A DNA stretch of 64,000 nt from Hydrogenophaga sp. (lineage in GTDB: Bacteria; Pseudomonadota; Gammaproteobacteria; Burkholderiales; Burkholderiaceae_C): positions 62,001 through 126,000 of the forward strand of contig NZ_JAILWB010000012.1 in assembly GCF_025699295.1 (NCBI RefSeq), read 5' to 3'. The notes under the pieces are model-generated. The model searched no databases. It was not told where the DNA came from and saw only the letters and a program-made list of their open reading frames with translations. Of the stretch, positions 26,183-34,842 are shown in pieces; within the stretch, counting starts at the first letter, position 1; each line of letters starts with the position of its first letter. The translations under genes and the position numbers were made by a program.

Positions 26183-27165
26183 GGATTTTGTACGTAGGAC
26201 TGCTTTACAATTACGGCAAAAAAGACGAAGGGTTTTCATACGAACACTTCAATATTGAGGCCGGTATTCGTGACTGTGCAAGCAGGGGAATGTTTGATGT
26301 AGACATCATCTATCCAGATGAATGCGATGACATCCGTCGCTCAGCGACGGAAATGATCATTGATGAAGACTACGATGCAGTCTTCCATGTGGCCTTCAAT
26401 GAGTCGCTAGACTTTCCTGAGGCTGCCGCCAAGATGGCACTTCGTAAAGACATTCCTGTTATCCAATGGGACTGCGATTCCTCGTGGCGTTTTCAGCCTT
26501 GGATTCTTCCTCGCAAGGATAGGGTAAGCCACTTCATTACCACTCACTCGCGTACAGTCGAGTGGTATCAGCAGAACGGCATGAATGTGATCCGCTCTCA
26601 GTGGGCTGGCTCCCCTTACTACCACCCCCAAGAGAACTCGGTAGAGCGGTATGACGTGAGTTTCGTTGGCCAAAAACACGGTCAATTCCAACACGGCAAG
26701 GTCATGAAGTATTGGCGTGCCGAAGTGGTAGATGCCATCATGGCTGCTGGTATCAATCTGGATCTATTTGGTAACTATTGGGACGGCTACGAGAATTGGC
26801 ATGGCTATCAGACCAACTTTCACGCCATGATCCGTGCCTTTGCCGAAAGCAAAATCTGTCTCAACCTTTCTAACCCGTGGCACCACGGCACCATGCCGCA
26901 GATCAAAGGTCGTCACTTCGAAATTCCGCAGATCGGTCGTCTACAGGTGTGTACTCCTGCTGACGATCTTGACTCATATTTTGAGGCAGACAAAGAGATC
27001 ATCGTCGCACAGAATGACGGCGAACTGATCGAGAAATTACGCTACTACCTTGAGCATCCTGATGAGCGTGAGAAGATCGCCGCTGCTGGTAGAGCACGGA
27101 TGCTCAAGGAGCACCAGTGGCACCATCGTTTCGAGCACATTTTCAAAGAGGTAGGGGTACTATGA
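26179..27165 (+). CDS. CgeB-like glycosyltransferase
   Basis: 328 residues. RILYVGLLYNYGKKDEGFSYEHFN at the N-terminus, VSFVGQKHGQF, INLDLFGNYWDGYENW, FAESKICLNLSNPWH and KGRHFEIPQIGRLQVC match the CgeB/glycosyl transferases group 1-like family (KxRxFE). It differs from the shorter homologue at 23966. ATGA overlaps on both sides. Confidence 0.82.
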   Translation: MRILYVGLLYNYGKKDEGFSYEHFNIEAGIRDCASRGMFDVDIIYPDECDDIRRSATEMIIDEDYDAVFHVAFNESLDFPEAAAKMALRKDIPVIQWDCDSSWRFQPWILPRKDRVSHFITTHSRTVEWYQQNGMNVIRSQWAGSPYYHPQENSVERYDVSFVGQKHGQFQHGKVMKYWRAEVVDAIMAAGINLDLFGNYWDGYENWHGYQTNFHAMIRAFAESKICLNLSNPWHHGTMPQIKGRHFEIPQIGRLQVCTPADDLDSYFEADKEIIVAQNDGELIEKLRYYLEHPDEREKIAAAGRARMLKEHQWHHRFEHIFKEVGVL

Positions 27166-27815
27166 CAGTCAAGGGCTATAACAAATTCAAAGACTCTCCG
27201 GACGATCATGACTTCATGACCGAGGAGCACATTGCTGGGTTTCTACGCAACCACAAGACTGGCATCGATAATTTCGGTCGCCATACGCTTGCACAGATCG
27301 TAGCTCAGTACAAGGGATGTACGGTGGTAGACGCTGCCTGTGGCACCTGTGTCAATTGGGATGTCTTCAAGCGTGTGGGGGTAGATTGCAACTACATCGG
27401 CATTGATCGTACCCAAGGAATGCTGGCAGAAGCCAAAAAGCGTTATGGCGATGAGATTACGCTTCAAGAGGGGTATGTTCAAGAGCTACCGCTAGACGAT
27501 GGCGAGGTTGATGTTGTGATCATGCGTCATATCGTAGAGCACCTTCAAGAAGGGTACGAAGATGCAGTACGCGAAGGTCTCCGTGTGGCCTCTAAGGAAT
27601 TGGTCCTTGTTTTTTTCTTGGATCCGTCTGACGATGCAGAAGACGTGATACAGGAATCTCAACCGGACGCAAATGGCTGCACTCACTTTTGGAATACGTA
27701 TAGCTGGCCCAAGTTCACTGAGTTTGTTGCTGGTCTTGGCGTGCAAATGAAAGTGGGTCACGTTGCAACTCCCGGTGCTGCTCACGCAGACACGATTGTA
27801 CGACTGATCAAATGA
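27162..27815 (+). CDS. class I SAM-dependent methyltransferase (Methyltransf_11-like)
   Basis: 217 residues from ATG 27162. VVDAACGTCVNWDVF is motif I (normally G-x-G-x-G; here D-A-A-C-G-T-C), GIDRTQGMLAEAKKRYG is motif II with the acidic ribose-binding residue, and ELPLDDGEVDVVIMRHIVEHL is motifs III-IV. Substrate unknown; a sugar hydroxyl is likely from context. Confidence 0.82.
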   Translation: MTVKGYNKFKDSPDDHDFMTEEHIAGFLRNHKTGIDNFGRHTLAQIVAQYKGCTVVDAACGTCVNWDVFKRVGVDCNYIGIDRTQGMLAEAKKRYGDEITLQEGYVQELPLDDGEVDVVIMRHIVEHLQEGYEDAVREGLRVASKELVLVFFLDPSDDAEDVIQESQPDANGCTHFWNTYSWPKFTEFVAGLGVQMKVGHVATPGAAHADTIVRLIK

Positions 27816-28630
27816 TCCCTGATATCACATACTTCATTCTGGACTACAATCCACGCTGTCAGGATCAAGCTACGGCCTACCTGGATGCGTGCATGGAATC
27901 GTTGCACGCCAATCGTAACGACAGCATCACGAGTGAAGTCTATGTGATCGATCAAGGTAACTGGTATAGTGACTACAAGAATAGGCTCGCTAACCTATCG
28001 ATGGGCTATGGTTTCAACTTCATTAGCCTAGACCACAACCAAGGGATTGCGGGTGGCATCAATCTGGCAGCCCGACTGAATCGTAGTCCTTACCTCTGTA
28101 TGGTAACGTCGGACACCACGTTCACACCTGAACTTGATACCGTTCTCTTGGGCGAGCTAGAGGCTCATCCGGACATTCATCAGATCACGCCAGCCGTAGA
28201 CAAGGGCGATGTTCCATATCAGGTGCAGGGGTATACGGATGACACCGACCCCATCAGGTGTATCGCTCAGGAACTCACGATTCAATGCTGGAAAAGACAA
28301 GTGTTTCAGTTGATCGGCTATTGGGACGAACGCTGGATCGCGTGCTACGAGTCGCTGGACTATCCCTTGAGAATGTTCTTGTCCGGTTGGTGTTCGGCTG
28401 CCATCACTCACAAGATTTCCTGCCATCACGAGCACAATACAACGTACCACAATGGCTCTCTAGCAGACGCCTACGGCGGCAAGTTTGATCATGGCCCGCT
28501 ACGTCAAATGTGGGACGCGAAGTGGCCCGGTCTGGACTGGAGTATGATGTATGATCTTGGTCGCTGCACCGAAGAGACACGCACCAGCCTGATTGAGCAA
28601 TACGTCAACAACATCGAGCTACGCTACTAA
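27812..28630 (+). CDS. GT2-like glycosyltransferase
   Basis: 272 residues. ITYFILDYNPRCQDQATAYLDACMESL, VYVIDQGNW, DHNQGIAGGINLAARLNRSPYLCMVTSDTTF give a GT-A fold with S-D-T in place of DxD, as in rhamnosyltransferase-like members. IACYESLDYPLRMFLSGWC holds the acceptor E-x-x-D motif. Overlaps the next gene by one base (TAATG). Confidence 0.82.
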   Translation: MIPDITYFILDYNPRCQDQATAYLDACMESLHANRNDSITSEVYVIDQGNWYSDYKNRLANLSMGYGFNFISLDHNQGIAGGINLAARLNRSPYLCMVTSDTTFTPELDTVLLGELEAHPDIHQITPAVDKGDVPYQVQGYTDDTDPIRCIAQELTIQCWKRQVFQLIGYWDERWIACYESLDYPLRMFLSGWCSAAITHKISCHHEHNTTYHNGSLADAYGGKFDHGPLRQMWDAKWPGLDWSMMYDLGRCTEETRTSLIEQYVNNIELRY

Positions 28631-29208
28631 TGGAACGTTCCGCAATCATCAAGCACCTGATTAGAATGTACGGCTTTGAGTCGTATCTAGAGATCGGTGT
28701 GCGTGGTCGAGAGACGCTTGGCCAAATCGAGTTGCCCGTGGTGGATGGGGTGGATCCCAACGGCCAAGGGAACTTCACCATGACCTCGGATGAGTTTTTC
28801 GAGTCACACTGTAGCCGTAGTTATGATGTAATCTTTATCGATGGGCTACATTTGCACGAACAAGTGCTAAAAGACATTGAAAATTCGTTAACACACCTAA
28901 ACGATGGTGGTATCATTGTCATGCATGACTGTCTTCCAGAGGAAGAGTGGCACCAGCTTCGAGAGGGGGTGTCCGGTAAGCCCTGGAACGGTGATGTTTG
29001 GAAGGCTTACGCCGACCTTCGAGCGACCAGAGCGGACCTTACGATGTACGTCATCGACACCGATTGGGGGTGTGGCGTCATCAAGCGTGGTTCTCAAACA
29101 ACCTATCAACGTCCCGAAGAGTGGACCTGGGATCATTTCCAGCAGCATCGAGACGAACTCATGAACGTAGTCACAGTAGAGGAATTCCTTGGATATTCAC
29201 AACCGTAA
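28630..29208 (+). CDS. class I methyltransferase (Methyltransf_24-like)
   Basis: 192 residues. YLEIGVRGRETL (motif I), VDGVDPNG (motif II) and YDVIFIDGLHLHEQVLKDIENSLTHLNDGGIIVMHDC (motifs III-V, DG-x-H-x-x-E type) are the class I small-molecule or sugar methyltransferase pattern. It is directly followed by a second and a third methyltransferase-like gene. Confidence 0.82.
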   Translation: MERSAIIKHLIRMYGFESYLEIGVRGRETLGQIELPVVDGVDPNGQGNFTMTSDEFFESHCSRSYDVIFIDGLHLHEQVLKDIENSLTHLNDGGIIVMHDCLPEEEWHQLREGVSGKPWNGDVWKAYADLRATRADLTMYVIDTDWGCGVIKRGSQTTYQRPEEWTWDHFQQHRDELMNVVTVEEFLGYSQP

Positions 29209-29701
29209 CTGGATCGAGACGGTAGCTAAAGAGCACTCGCCTTTCAATCCTGATCAGAAAGTGCTGGAGATTGGTAGCTGGATTGCTCCCGGTCAGGAGG
29301 CTATTGTGTGTCGCCAAACTATCGCCCCCGTCGTGGGCGAGTATGTTGGGCTCGATATGCAAGAAGGCCCTGGCGTGGACGTGGTATCTGACGCCAAGCA
29401 GATGCCCTTTGCTGATGAGGAATTCCACGTCATCATCAGTACCGATTGCTACGAGCACGTTGACTGGCCCCGTGAGGTAACCCACGAGGCTTTTCGTGTT
29501 TTGAAGCAGGGTGGCGTATTCTATCTCACGACCGTTTTCGATTTCGAGATTCATGGCTATCCCGACGACTTCTGGCGATTTACACCTAACTGCATCCGAC
29601 TTCTACTAGAGGATGCAGGGTTTGATGTGGTAGAAGTACACGGCTGCGGAGCCAATGGTGTCAGGCCCGGTATCGTACGAGGTATCGGCATCAAGCGATG
29701 A
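29189..29701 (+). CDS. SAM-dependent methyltransferase (Methyltransf_11-like)
   Basis: 170 residues from TTG 29189, with GAGGAA ribosome site 5 bases upstream; no ATG fits the N-terminus. VLEIGSWIAPGQEA is motif I, GLDMQEGPGVDVVSDAKQMPF shows motif II and the D of motif III, and FHVIISTDCYEHVDWP with FRVLKQGGVFYLTT completes the fold. Overlaps the previous gene by 20 bases. Confidence 0.82.
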   Translation: MDIHNRNWIETVAKEHSPFNPDQKVLEIGSWIAPGQEAIVCRQTIAPVVGEYVGLDMQEGPGVDVVSDAKQMPFADEEFHVIISTDCYEHVDWPREVTHEAFRVLKQGGVFYLTTVFDFEIHGYPDDFWRFTPNCIRLLLEDAGFDVVEVHGCGANGVRPGIVRGIGIKR

Positions 29702-30483
29702 GCTTTTTCGCAAAGGCAGGCAATCGCCACTCCCAATGTGGGCAAGATGGCGTACTCCGCGAGGTCTTCCGACGCATCGGGACGACTAACCAATACTGCG
29801 TAGAGTTCGGTGCCTGGGACGGTGTTCACCTAAGTAACACGCGGGCCATGATTGAGGCCGGATGGCACGGCTGTCTCATTGAGGGGGATCCCGCCAAGTA
29901 CGCCATCCTTGAAAAGATGAATGCGGGGATAGAGGGTGTCACCACGGTCAACAGTTACGTAGGCATCGAAGGGCCGACTAGGCTGGACAACATTCTAGAG
30001 AAGGCGGGAGCACCAGCCGAACTAGATTTCATGTCGATTGACGTTGATGGCATCGACTGGCACATTTGGAATTCGCTTACTAGCTACAGGCCACGAGTCG
30101 TCTGTATTGAGACCAGCTTGTGCATCCCGTACTTCATTGATTTCGTGCAAAAGCCAGAGGTAGATGGACACCCCATTTCGGCCAGCCCACTGGCTATCTA
30201 TCGTCTTGGCAGGAGCAAAGGCTACTACCCCGTGGCCTACTGTGGTCACGACTGGATCTTTGTACGTGAGGATCTGTTCGAGCCATTTGGCATTGCAAAA
30301 CAAAGCTACCTTGAGTTGTACCGTGAGGGCATTGAGTACGTGTCACACCTACCGCTGCCCACGGACGGAGGCGAGCTAGACATGAAGCGTTACGTGACAG
30401 ATATGCTGTCCTCGCTGTTTCAAGCGAACGCACACCATTTTGACTGCGTGGTAAACCCCGCAGAGTTGACCGACCTCATCTAA
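29698..30483 (+). CDS. FkbM-like methyltransferase
   Basis: 261 residues. SQCGQDGVLREVFRRI, VEFGAWDGVHLSNT (motif I), CLIEGDPAKYAILEK (motif II) and LDFMSIDVDGIDWHIWNSL (FkbM-type I-D-V-(D/E)G) place it in the FkbM family, which often O-methylates sugars. A long C-terminal part of about 90 residues extends past the core. ATGA overlap in front, TAATG behind. Confidence 0.78.
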   Translation: MSFFAKAGNRHSQCGQDGVLREVFRRIGTTNQYCVEFGAWDGVHLSNTRAMIEAGWHGCLIEGDPAKYAILEKMNAGIEGVTTVNSYVGIEGPTRLDNILEKAGAPAELDFMSIDVDGIDWHIWNSLTSYRPRVVCIETSLCIPYFIDFVQKPEVDGHPISASPLAIYRLGRSKGYYPVAYCGHDWIFVREDLFEPFGIAKQSYLELYREGIEYVSHLPLPTDGGELDMKRYVTDMLSSLFQANAHHFDCVVNPAELTDLI

Positions 30484-31418
30484 TGACTATACTAATCACA
30501 GGGGCACACGGCTTTGTAGGCAAGCATGTTGTAGACCTTCTACAGCGTGGTGAAGAACACATCCTTACGCCACAACGAAGGGAGCTAGATCTACTAAACT
30601 CTAGCGAGTGGCCGCTACAGCATCCCGACGCCAACATCAATCTACGACACTACATCAAGCGTAACAACGTAGATACTATCGTTCACCTTGCAGCCACCTG
30701 TGGCGGCATCGGAATCAACAAAGACAACCCGGGCAGCTTCATTCACCAAAACTTGCAAATGGGCATCAACGTCCTAGAGGCAGCCCGACAGACGGGCGTC
30801 AAGAAGGTCGTCAATTTGGGCACAGTCTGTGCTTATCCCAAATTCGCGGAGGTTCCGTTCCGCGAAGAGACCATCTGGAACGGCTACCCCGAAGAGACGA
30901 ACGCACCCTACGGTATCGCCAAGAAAACGATCATGGAAATGGGGATCGCCTATGCCACACAGTACGGCATGGATATCACGAACCTCGTTCCGGTCAATAT
31001 GGCTGGTGAGTATGACAATTTCGATCTTTACAGCAGTCATGTGATTCCTGCTCTCATTCGCAAGTTCGAAGAGGCAGACGGCAAGGTAACTCTGTGGGGC
31101 ACTGGATCTGCCTCTCGTGAGTTTCTTTATGCGGGGGACTGTGCTAGAGCAATTGGTGTAGCTCTAAAGCGTAGTGTAGGTCCCCAGCCCATCAACCTAG
31201 GCACTGGCGAAGAGATCACGATTAGGGATCTGGCAGAGCTTATCCAACGTATTGGCGAGTACGACGTTGAGATTGAATGGGATAGCACCAAGCCCGATGG
31301 GCAGCCTCGACGCTGCCTGGATGTCACCAGGGCGAAAAACGTACTACGATGGGAAGCACAGACTTCACTTGAGGAGACCCTTAGCCGCACTATTTCGTGG
31401 TATAGAAGCAACGCATGA
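30483..31418 (+). CDS. fcl: GDP-L-fucose synthase-like epimerase/reductase (SDR)
   Basis: 311 residues. TGAHGFVG (residues 6-13) is the NADP-binding loop. HLAATCGGIGINKDNPGSF and NLGTVCAYPKFAEVPFREETIWNGYPEETNAPYGIAKK with the Y-x3-K pair are characteristic of GDP-4-keto-6-deoxymannose epimerase/reductase (WcaG/Fcl), where the Cys-Ala-Tyr-Pro and Y-G-I-A-K segments are highly conserved. It comes just before gmd, which makes its substrate. Expected product: GDP-L-fucose. A GDP-colitose/other reductase is a less likely alternative. Confidence 0.9.
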   Translation: MTILITGAHGFVGKHVVDLLQRGEEHILTPQRRELDLLNSSEWPLQHPDANINLRHYIKRNNVDTIVHLAATCGGIGINKDNPGSFIHQNLQMGINVLEAARQTGVKKVVNLGTVCAYPKFAEVPFREETIWNGYPEETNAPYGIAKKTIMEMGIAYATQYGMDITNLVPVNMAGEYDNFDLYSSHVIPALIRKFEEADGKVTLWGTGSASREFLYAGDCARAIGVALKRSVGPQPINLGTGEEITIRDLAELIQRIGEYDVEIEWDSTKPDGQPRRCLDVTRAKNVLRWEAQTSLEETLSRTISWYRSNA

Positions 31419-32434
31419 GTAAGACAGCAATCATTACGGGTATCACAGGCCAAGATGGATTCTATCTGGCCAGCTACCTGCTAGAAAAGGGCTACCGGGT
31501 TGTCGGCATTGTCCGTCGAACCTCCCTCCCTACCAACGGGCGACTCCGGACGCTACTTGGTAGCCCCAACCTTCATTTGGTTCACGGTGACGTGACCGAT
31601 CTTTCGAGTATTCAAAAGGCTATCCGTGAATTCCAGCCGCATGAGTTTTATCACTTGGCGGCTCAGAGTCACGTAGGTATGTCTTGGGAATACGCAGAAC
31701 AAACTACTCAGGCCACTGGTGTTGGTGTCCTGAATTGCCTGGATGCCCTGCGTTCAGAAAAGCCCGACTGTCGTTTCTACTTTGCTGGTAGTAGTGAGCA
31801 GTTTGGTAACCCCATTCAAGAGGGCAAGGTTGCCATGTTGAATGAGGATTCTCCGATGGAACCTGAGTCTCCCTATGCGGCGGCCAAGGTCTTCGGATTC
31901 AACATCACAAGAGTATACCGTAGGTCGTTTGGCATGTTTGCCACCTGTGGTATTTTGTTTAACCATGAATCGCCCGTTAGAGGCGAAGAATTCGTAACTC
32001 GCAAGATCACCAGTAATCTTGCAAGAGTGAAGTGGGGACTGCAAGAGTATGTTGAGCTAGGGAATATGGATGCCTGTCGCGATTGGGGTTTTGCTGGTGA
32101 CTACGTGCGTGCGATGCACGCGATGTTGCAGCTAAACGATCCTGACGATTACGTTATCGCTACTGGTGAAACCAATTCCGTTCAACGATTCTTCAACGAG
32201 TGTTGTGCGTGGTTCGACCTTGATCCCGAACAGGTTTACAAGGTCAACCCGAAGTATATGCGTCCGAAGGACATTGATGTTCTACTGGGCGATAGTTCTA
32301 AAGCTCAAGAGCGGCTGGGGTGGAAACCCGAGTGTGGTTTTGAGCAGTTAGTTGACAAGATGTGTCAGTATGACTACCATCTACAATCCCCTGATCCCTC
32401 TGTGTCGCGTAAAGCCGACGAGTATCTCTTTTAG
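31415..32434 (+). CDS. gmd: GDP-mannose 4,6-dehydratase
   Basis: 339 residues, the usual Gmd length. GITGQDG (residues 9-15) is the NADP loop with the Q-D-G typical of Gmd, IVRRTS is the coenzyme-specificity strand, AAQSHVGMSWE is a Gmd hallmark, and SSEQFGNP with SPYAAAKVF contains the catalytic S/T-E-Y-K set. NHESPVRGEEFVTRKIT is also Gmd-specific. It oxidises and dehydrates GDP-mannose to GDP-4-keto-6-deoxymannose. The gene is the last of the glycan operon. Confidence 0.95.
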   Translation: MSKTAIITGITGQDGFYLASYLLEKGYRVVGIVRRTSLPTNGRLRTLLGSPNLHLVHGDVTDLSSIQKAIREFQPHEFYHLAAQSHVGMSWEYAEQTTQATGVGVLNCLDALRSEKPDCRFYFAGSSEQFGNPIQEGKVAMLNEDSPMEPESPYAAAKVFGFNITRVYRRSFGMFATCGILFNHESPVRGEEFVTRKITSNLARVKWGLQEYVELGNMDACRDWGFAGDYVRAMHAMLQLNDPDDYVIATGETNSVQRFFNECCAWFDLDPEQVYKVNPKYMRPKDIDVLLGDSSKAQERLGWKPECGFEQLVDKMCQYDYHLQSPDPSVSRKADEYLF

Positions 32435-32445
32435 GAGTGGACAGG

Positions 32446-33099
32446 ATGAATGACGATAGAGCCAGCCGTGCGTGGCAGGCGAGTAAGAATAAAGGATCCA
32501 CGCGGGTACGCCCCACACTAGATCGTGTGCAGCGTATTGAGTTCCTTGAACTGTTAGCACAGATGTCGAGTCGTGCCACGTTCGAGCGTAAGCTTGGACT
32601 GACTGGTGCCGACGTTGAATTCTACAAGCGTGAGCTAGACGTAGAAAGCCCAGATGAGGCACGCCGCATGGCACGCCAACTCAAGCTACGTAGCGACGAC
32701 GAAAAAGAAGCCAACGTTTTGGAGCAGGCAGCTAAGGCCCGCGAGGCCCAAGAGACTGCACAAGCACGTCTAGATGAAATGGAAGCTCGCAAGGCAGCCG
32801 AGGCAGCGGAGAGACCTCGTACCAAAGTTGATATCAATGCGGTACGTAAGGAAGATGCTGAACGTCAACGCCGTCATGTGGAGAGTCAAGCCGGGGTTGA
32901 AAAGCCCAAGAAGGAATGGCGACTCCGTATTGAAGATGGTGATGGTACCGAGGCCGACCAGATTGATCGCTTCCGCCGCAGTATTGTATATCATGGTCTG
33001 AGCTTTACAGCTAAGAAGCATGGTGCCACAACCCAACAGATCAGGTACGAAGCGGCACGTCTCGGCTTGAAGATCAATTGGGATATCGTGAGACGATAG
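32446..33099 (+). CDS. coiled-coil protein with C-terminal HTH-like segment
   Basis: 217 residues from ATG 32446, with AGGAG 9 bases before. Central Ala/Glu/Arg-rich helices (residues about 80-150) look like a coiled coil; the last 50 residues (FTAKKHGATTQQIRYEAARLGL) resemble a helix-turn-helix recognition pair. It is immediately followed, with no gap, by another HTH protein. A transcription or DNA-packaging regulator (terminase small subunit-like) is conceivable, not shown. Confidence 0.6.
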   Translation: MNDDRASRAWQASKNKGSTRVRPTLDRVQRIEFLELLAQMSSRATFERKLGLTGADVEFYKRELDVESPDEARRMARQLKLRSDDEKEANVLEQAAKAREAQETAQARLDEMEARKAAEAAERPRTKVDINAVRKEDAERQRRHVESQAGVEKPKKEWRLRIEDGDGTEADQIDRFRRSIVYHGLSFTAKKHGATTQQIRYEAARLGLKINWDIVRR

Positions 33100-33822
33100 A
33101 TGGAACTCACGAAGGAACGTCTCGAAGAGTTGTATGAAACCATGTCATTAGCTGAGGTCGCAAGCCACCTTGGCATGGCACGGTCAACTCTCTATTACCA
33201 TATGCGTAAACTGGGGGTCGAGAGGCGGTCTAAGAGCGAGGCACAGCAGAAGCATCTGGAGACAGCCGACCATCAACGCAAGGGGAAGACCCACTCTGAG
33301 GAGACCAAGGAAAAGATTTCCGAGGGCACTCGTCGCTTTTGGGATTCGTCTGATGGCAAGCGGCAGAAAGAACGTCTCGGTTCCCTGCGTCGTGAGGAAT
33401 GGGATCAACGCACCGCAAAAGAGCGGTCGCGTGTGCTCAGCCGACTACAATCGGCAGAACGCCCAGCCCCGGGCGAACTTTCACGTTTTGGTGAAAAGCT
33501 CGCCACGTTCCTGGGCGATAGAGAGGACGTAACCACCGGAATCACGTTGACACCGGGGCACGTTTCGGATATCATTCTAACATCCCACAGGGTTGTCGTT
33601 GAACTCCTACTCCCTGTCTCAGTGTATGGTGACGAACAGAAGCAGAAGGTTGAGCAGCGGTATGACCGTCTCGTCAACCAACTCAACGACGCGGGTTACC
33701 GCGTAGTGATTGTAGAGGATCGTTCGAACGCCATTTCACAGGCAAGGTGCCAACGGGTGTACGACCAACTCCTCAAGTTTTTCGACAACAAGACCTTACA
33801 ACGCATGGCCATCGTGTCATAA
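33100..33822 (+). CDS. HTH-NUMOD3 protein with nuclease-like C-terminus
   Basis: 240 residues. Residues 1-40 (SLAEVASHLGMARSTLYYHMRKLGV) are a clear helix-turn-helix. Residues about 60-85 (RKGKTHSEETKEKISEG) are a NUMOD3 motif, a DNA-binding module of GIY-YIG/HNH homing endonucleases. The C-terminal 90 residues (SDIILTSHRVVVELLLPV ... YDRLVNQLNDAGYRVVIVEDR) have the strand order of PD-(D/E)XK/Vsr nucleases with D and E, but LL replaces the D-G and no catalytic Lys/Gln is visible. It could be a homing-endonuclease-like or a domesticated DNA-binding regulator. Its end overlaps the promoter at 33796-33823. Confidence 0.65.
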   Translation: MELTKERLEELYETMSLAEVASHLGMARSTLYYHMRKLGVERRSKSEAQQKHLETADHQRKGKTHSEETKEKISEGTRRFWDSSDGKRQKERLGSLRREEWDQRTAKERSRVLSRLQSAERPAPGELSRFGEKLATFLGDREDVTTGITLTPGHVSDIILTSHRVVVELLLPVSVYGDEQKQKVEQRYDRLVNQLNDAGYRVVIVEDRSNAISQARCQRVYDQLLKFFDNKTLQRMAIVS

Positions 33823-33823
33823 T
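33796..33823 (+). promoter_or_regulatory. promoter, predicted leaderless transcript of 33830 gene
   Basis: TTACAA at 33796-33801 and CATAAT at 33818-33823 are 16 bases apart, and a TG dinucleotide precedes the -10. The -10 is followed by six bases and then ATG at 33830, so transcription would begin at or next to the start codon. No ribosome site lies upstream of the ATG. Confidence 0.6.
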
Positions 33824-33829
33824 AGAAGC

Positions 33830-34531
33830 ATGACTAGAGAAATCAAAGACCTGTTCGCAACTGACTGGAACAATGAGCTTCAAGACGGTGACGTAGTTAC
33901 CCGCAAGGAGGGTGGCGACACTCTTGAGGTTGTCCTCTTGGCTGGCCTACAGCGTCTAGCTCGCTCAGCCGGAATCATTCGCCAAGAGTGTGTGATTCAA
34001 ACGCCAGCACCGACGATGGTGCAGGCTGTTTTCACGTCCATGTTCGAGCTACCGGCTGAGGAAGGCCAGACGCAAGGACAGTACGTGACGTTTGTTGGTA
34101 CTGCTGATTGCAATGCCAAGAATACGCAGGGCAAGTTTGCGTCTTATCCGACTGCTGTAGCCGAGTCGCGTGCGGAAGCACGTTGTCTCCGCAAGGCACT
34201 TGGTATCAGCATTCTCTCGTCTGAGGAAGTTGGCTTCCGCGAAGGTGCTGGTGCTCTCGAAGCATCGCCCAACGCCAAGGCTGCCGGATCTATGATCGCT
34301 GCGATTGAAAAGCTGTGTGATAGTCGTGGTGTCGAAATCGTCCAAGTGCTCGAAGAAGTCCTAGACGAAACTCGTGCCGCCTCCATCTTTGAGCTATCGG
34401 AACTCAGTACCGCAGAAGCTCAGCAGGCGATGGGGTGGTTGAATGATCAGAAACCTGCTGCCAAGAAGAAAGCTGGCAGCAAACGCTCTGCACGCAAGGC
34501 AGAGTTGGAAGCTAAACAAGGAAGTAAGTAA
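33830..34531 (+). CDS. possible single-strand annealing protein (Rad52-like)
   Basis: 233 residues. The segment TFVGTADCNAKNTQGKFASYPTAVAESRAEARCLRKALGI has the signature A-x3-R-A-x-A-R-x-LR-x-(A/F)LGI seen in Rad52/22-like and related phage annealing or recombination mediator proteins. The last 40 residues are very basic (Lys/Ala/Arg), likely a DNA-binding tail. It starts a transcript that continues into a zinc-ribbon protein, MazG-like protein and others. Family call is tentative. Confidence 0.5.
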   Translation: MTREIKDLFATDWNNELQDGDVVTRKEGGDTLEVVLLAGLQRLARSAGIIRQECVIQTPAPTMVQAVFTSMFELPAEEGQTQGQYVTFVGTADCNAKNTQGKFASYPTAVAESRAEARCLRKALGISILSSEEVGFREGAGALEASPNAKAAGSMIAAIEKLCDSRGVEIVQVLEEVLDETRAASIFELSELSTAEAQQAMGWLNDQKPAAKKKAGSKRSARKAELEAKQGSK

Positions 34532-34842
34532 TGGCAAAAGTAACTGTAAGAAGCGGTAACGTTTCCGTCGAAGCCGAGAGTCAGAAGGAACTATTCGAGA
34601 CCCTCGCGTCCTACCAAGAAGTGTTCGCGGTTGCCGAGTGTGGTGGCTGCAAGAAGACGAACCTGCGATTCACCGTACGTCGTCAAGCTGACACCAAAGG
34701 TAAAGAGCACACGTATTTCGAGCTTCGCTGTCAAGACTGCTATGCCAAGCTGCCCTATGGTCAGCATGACAATGGCCAAACGCTATTCCCGAAGAAGTGG
34801 ACTCGCTGGGACAAGGCGAACAACCAAGAGGTAGAACTGTAA
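34531..34842 (+). CDS. zinc-ribbon hypothetical protein
   Basis: 103 residues. CGGCKK and CQDC form a two-pair CxxC zinc site around residues 37-73. It shares TAATG-type junctions with neighbours on both sides. Function unknown. Confidence 0.6.
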   Translation: MAKVTVRSGNVSVEAESQKELFETLASYQEVFAVAECGGCKKTNLRFTVRRQADTKGKEHTYFELRCQDCYAKLPYGQHDNGQTLFPKKWTRWDKANNQEVEL

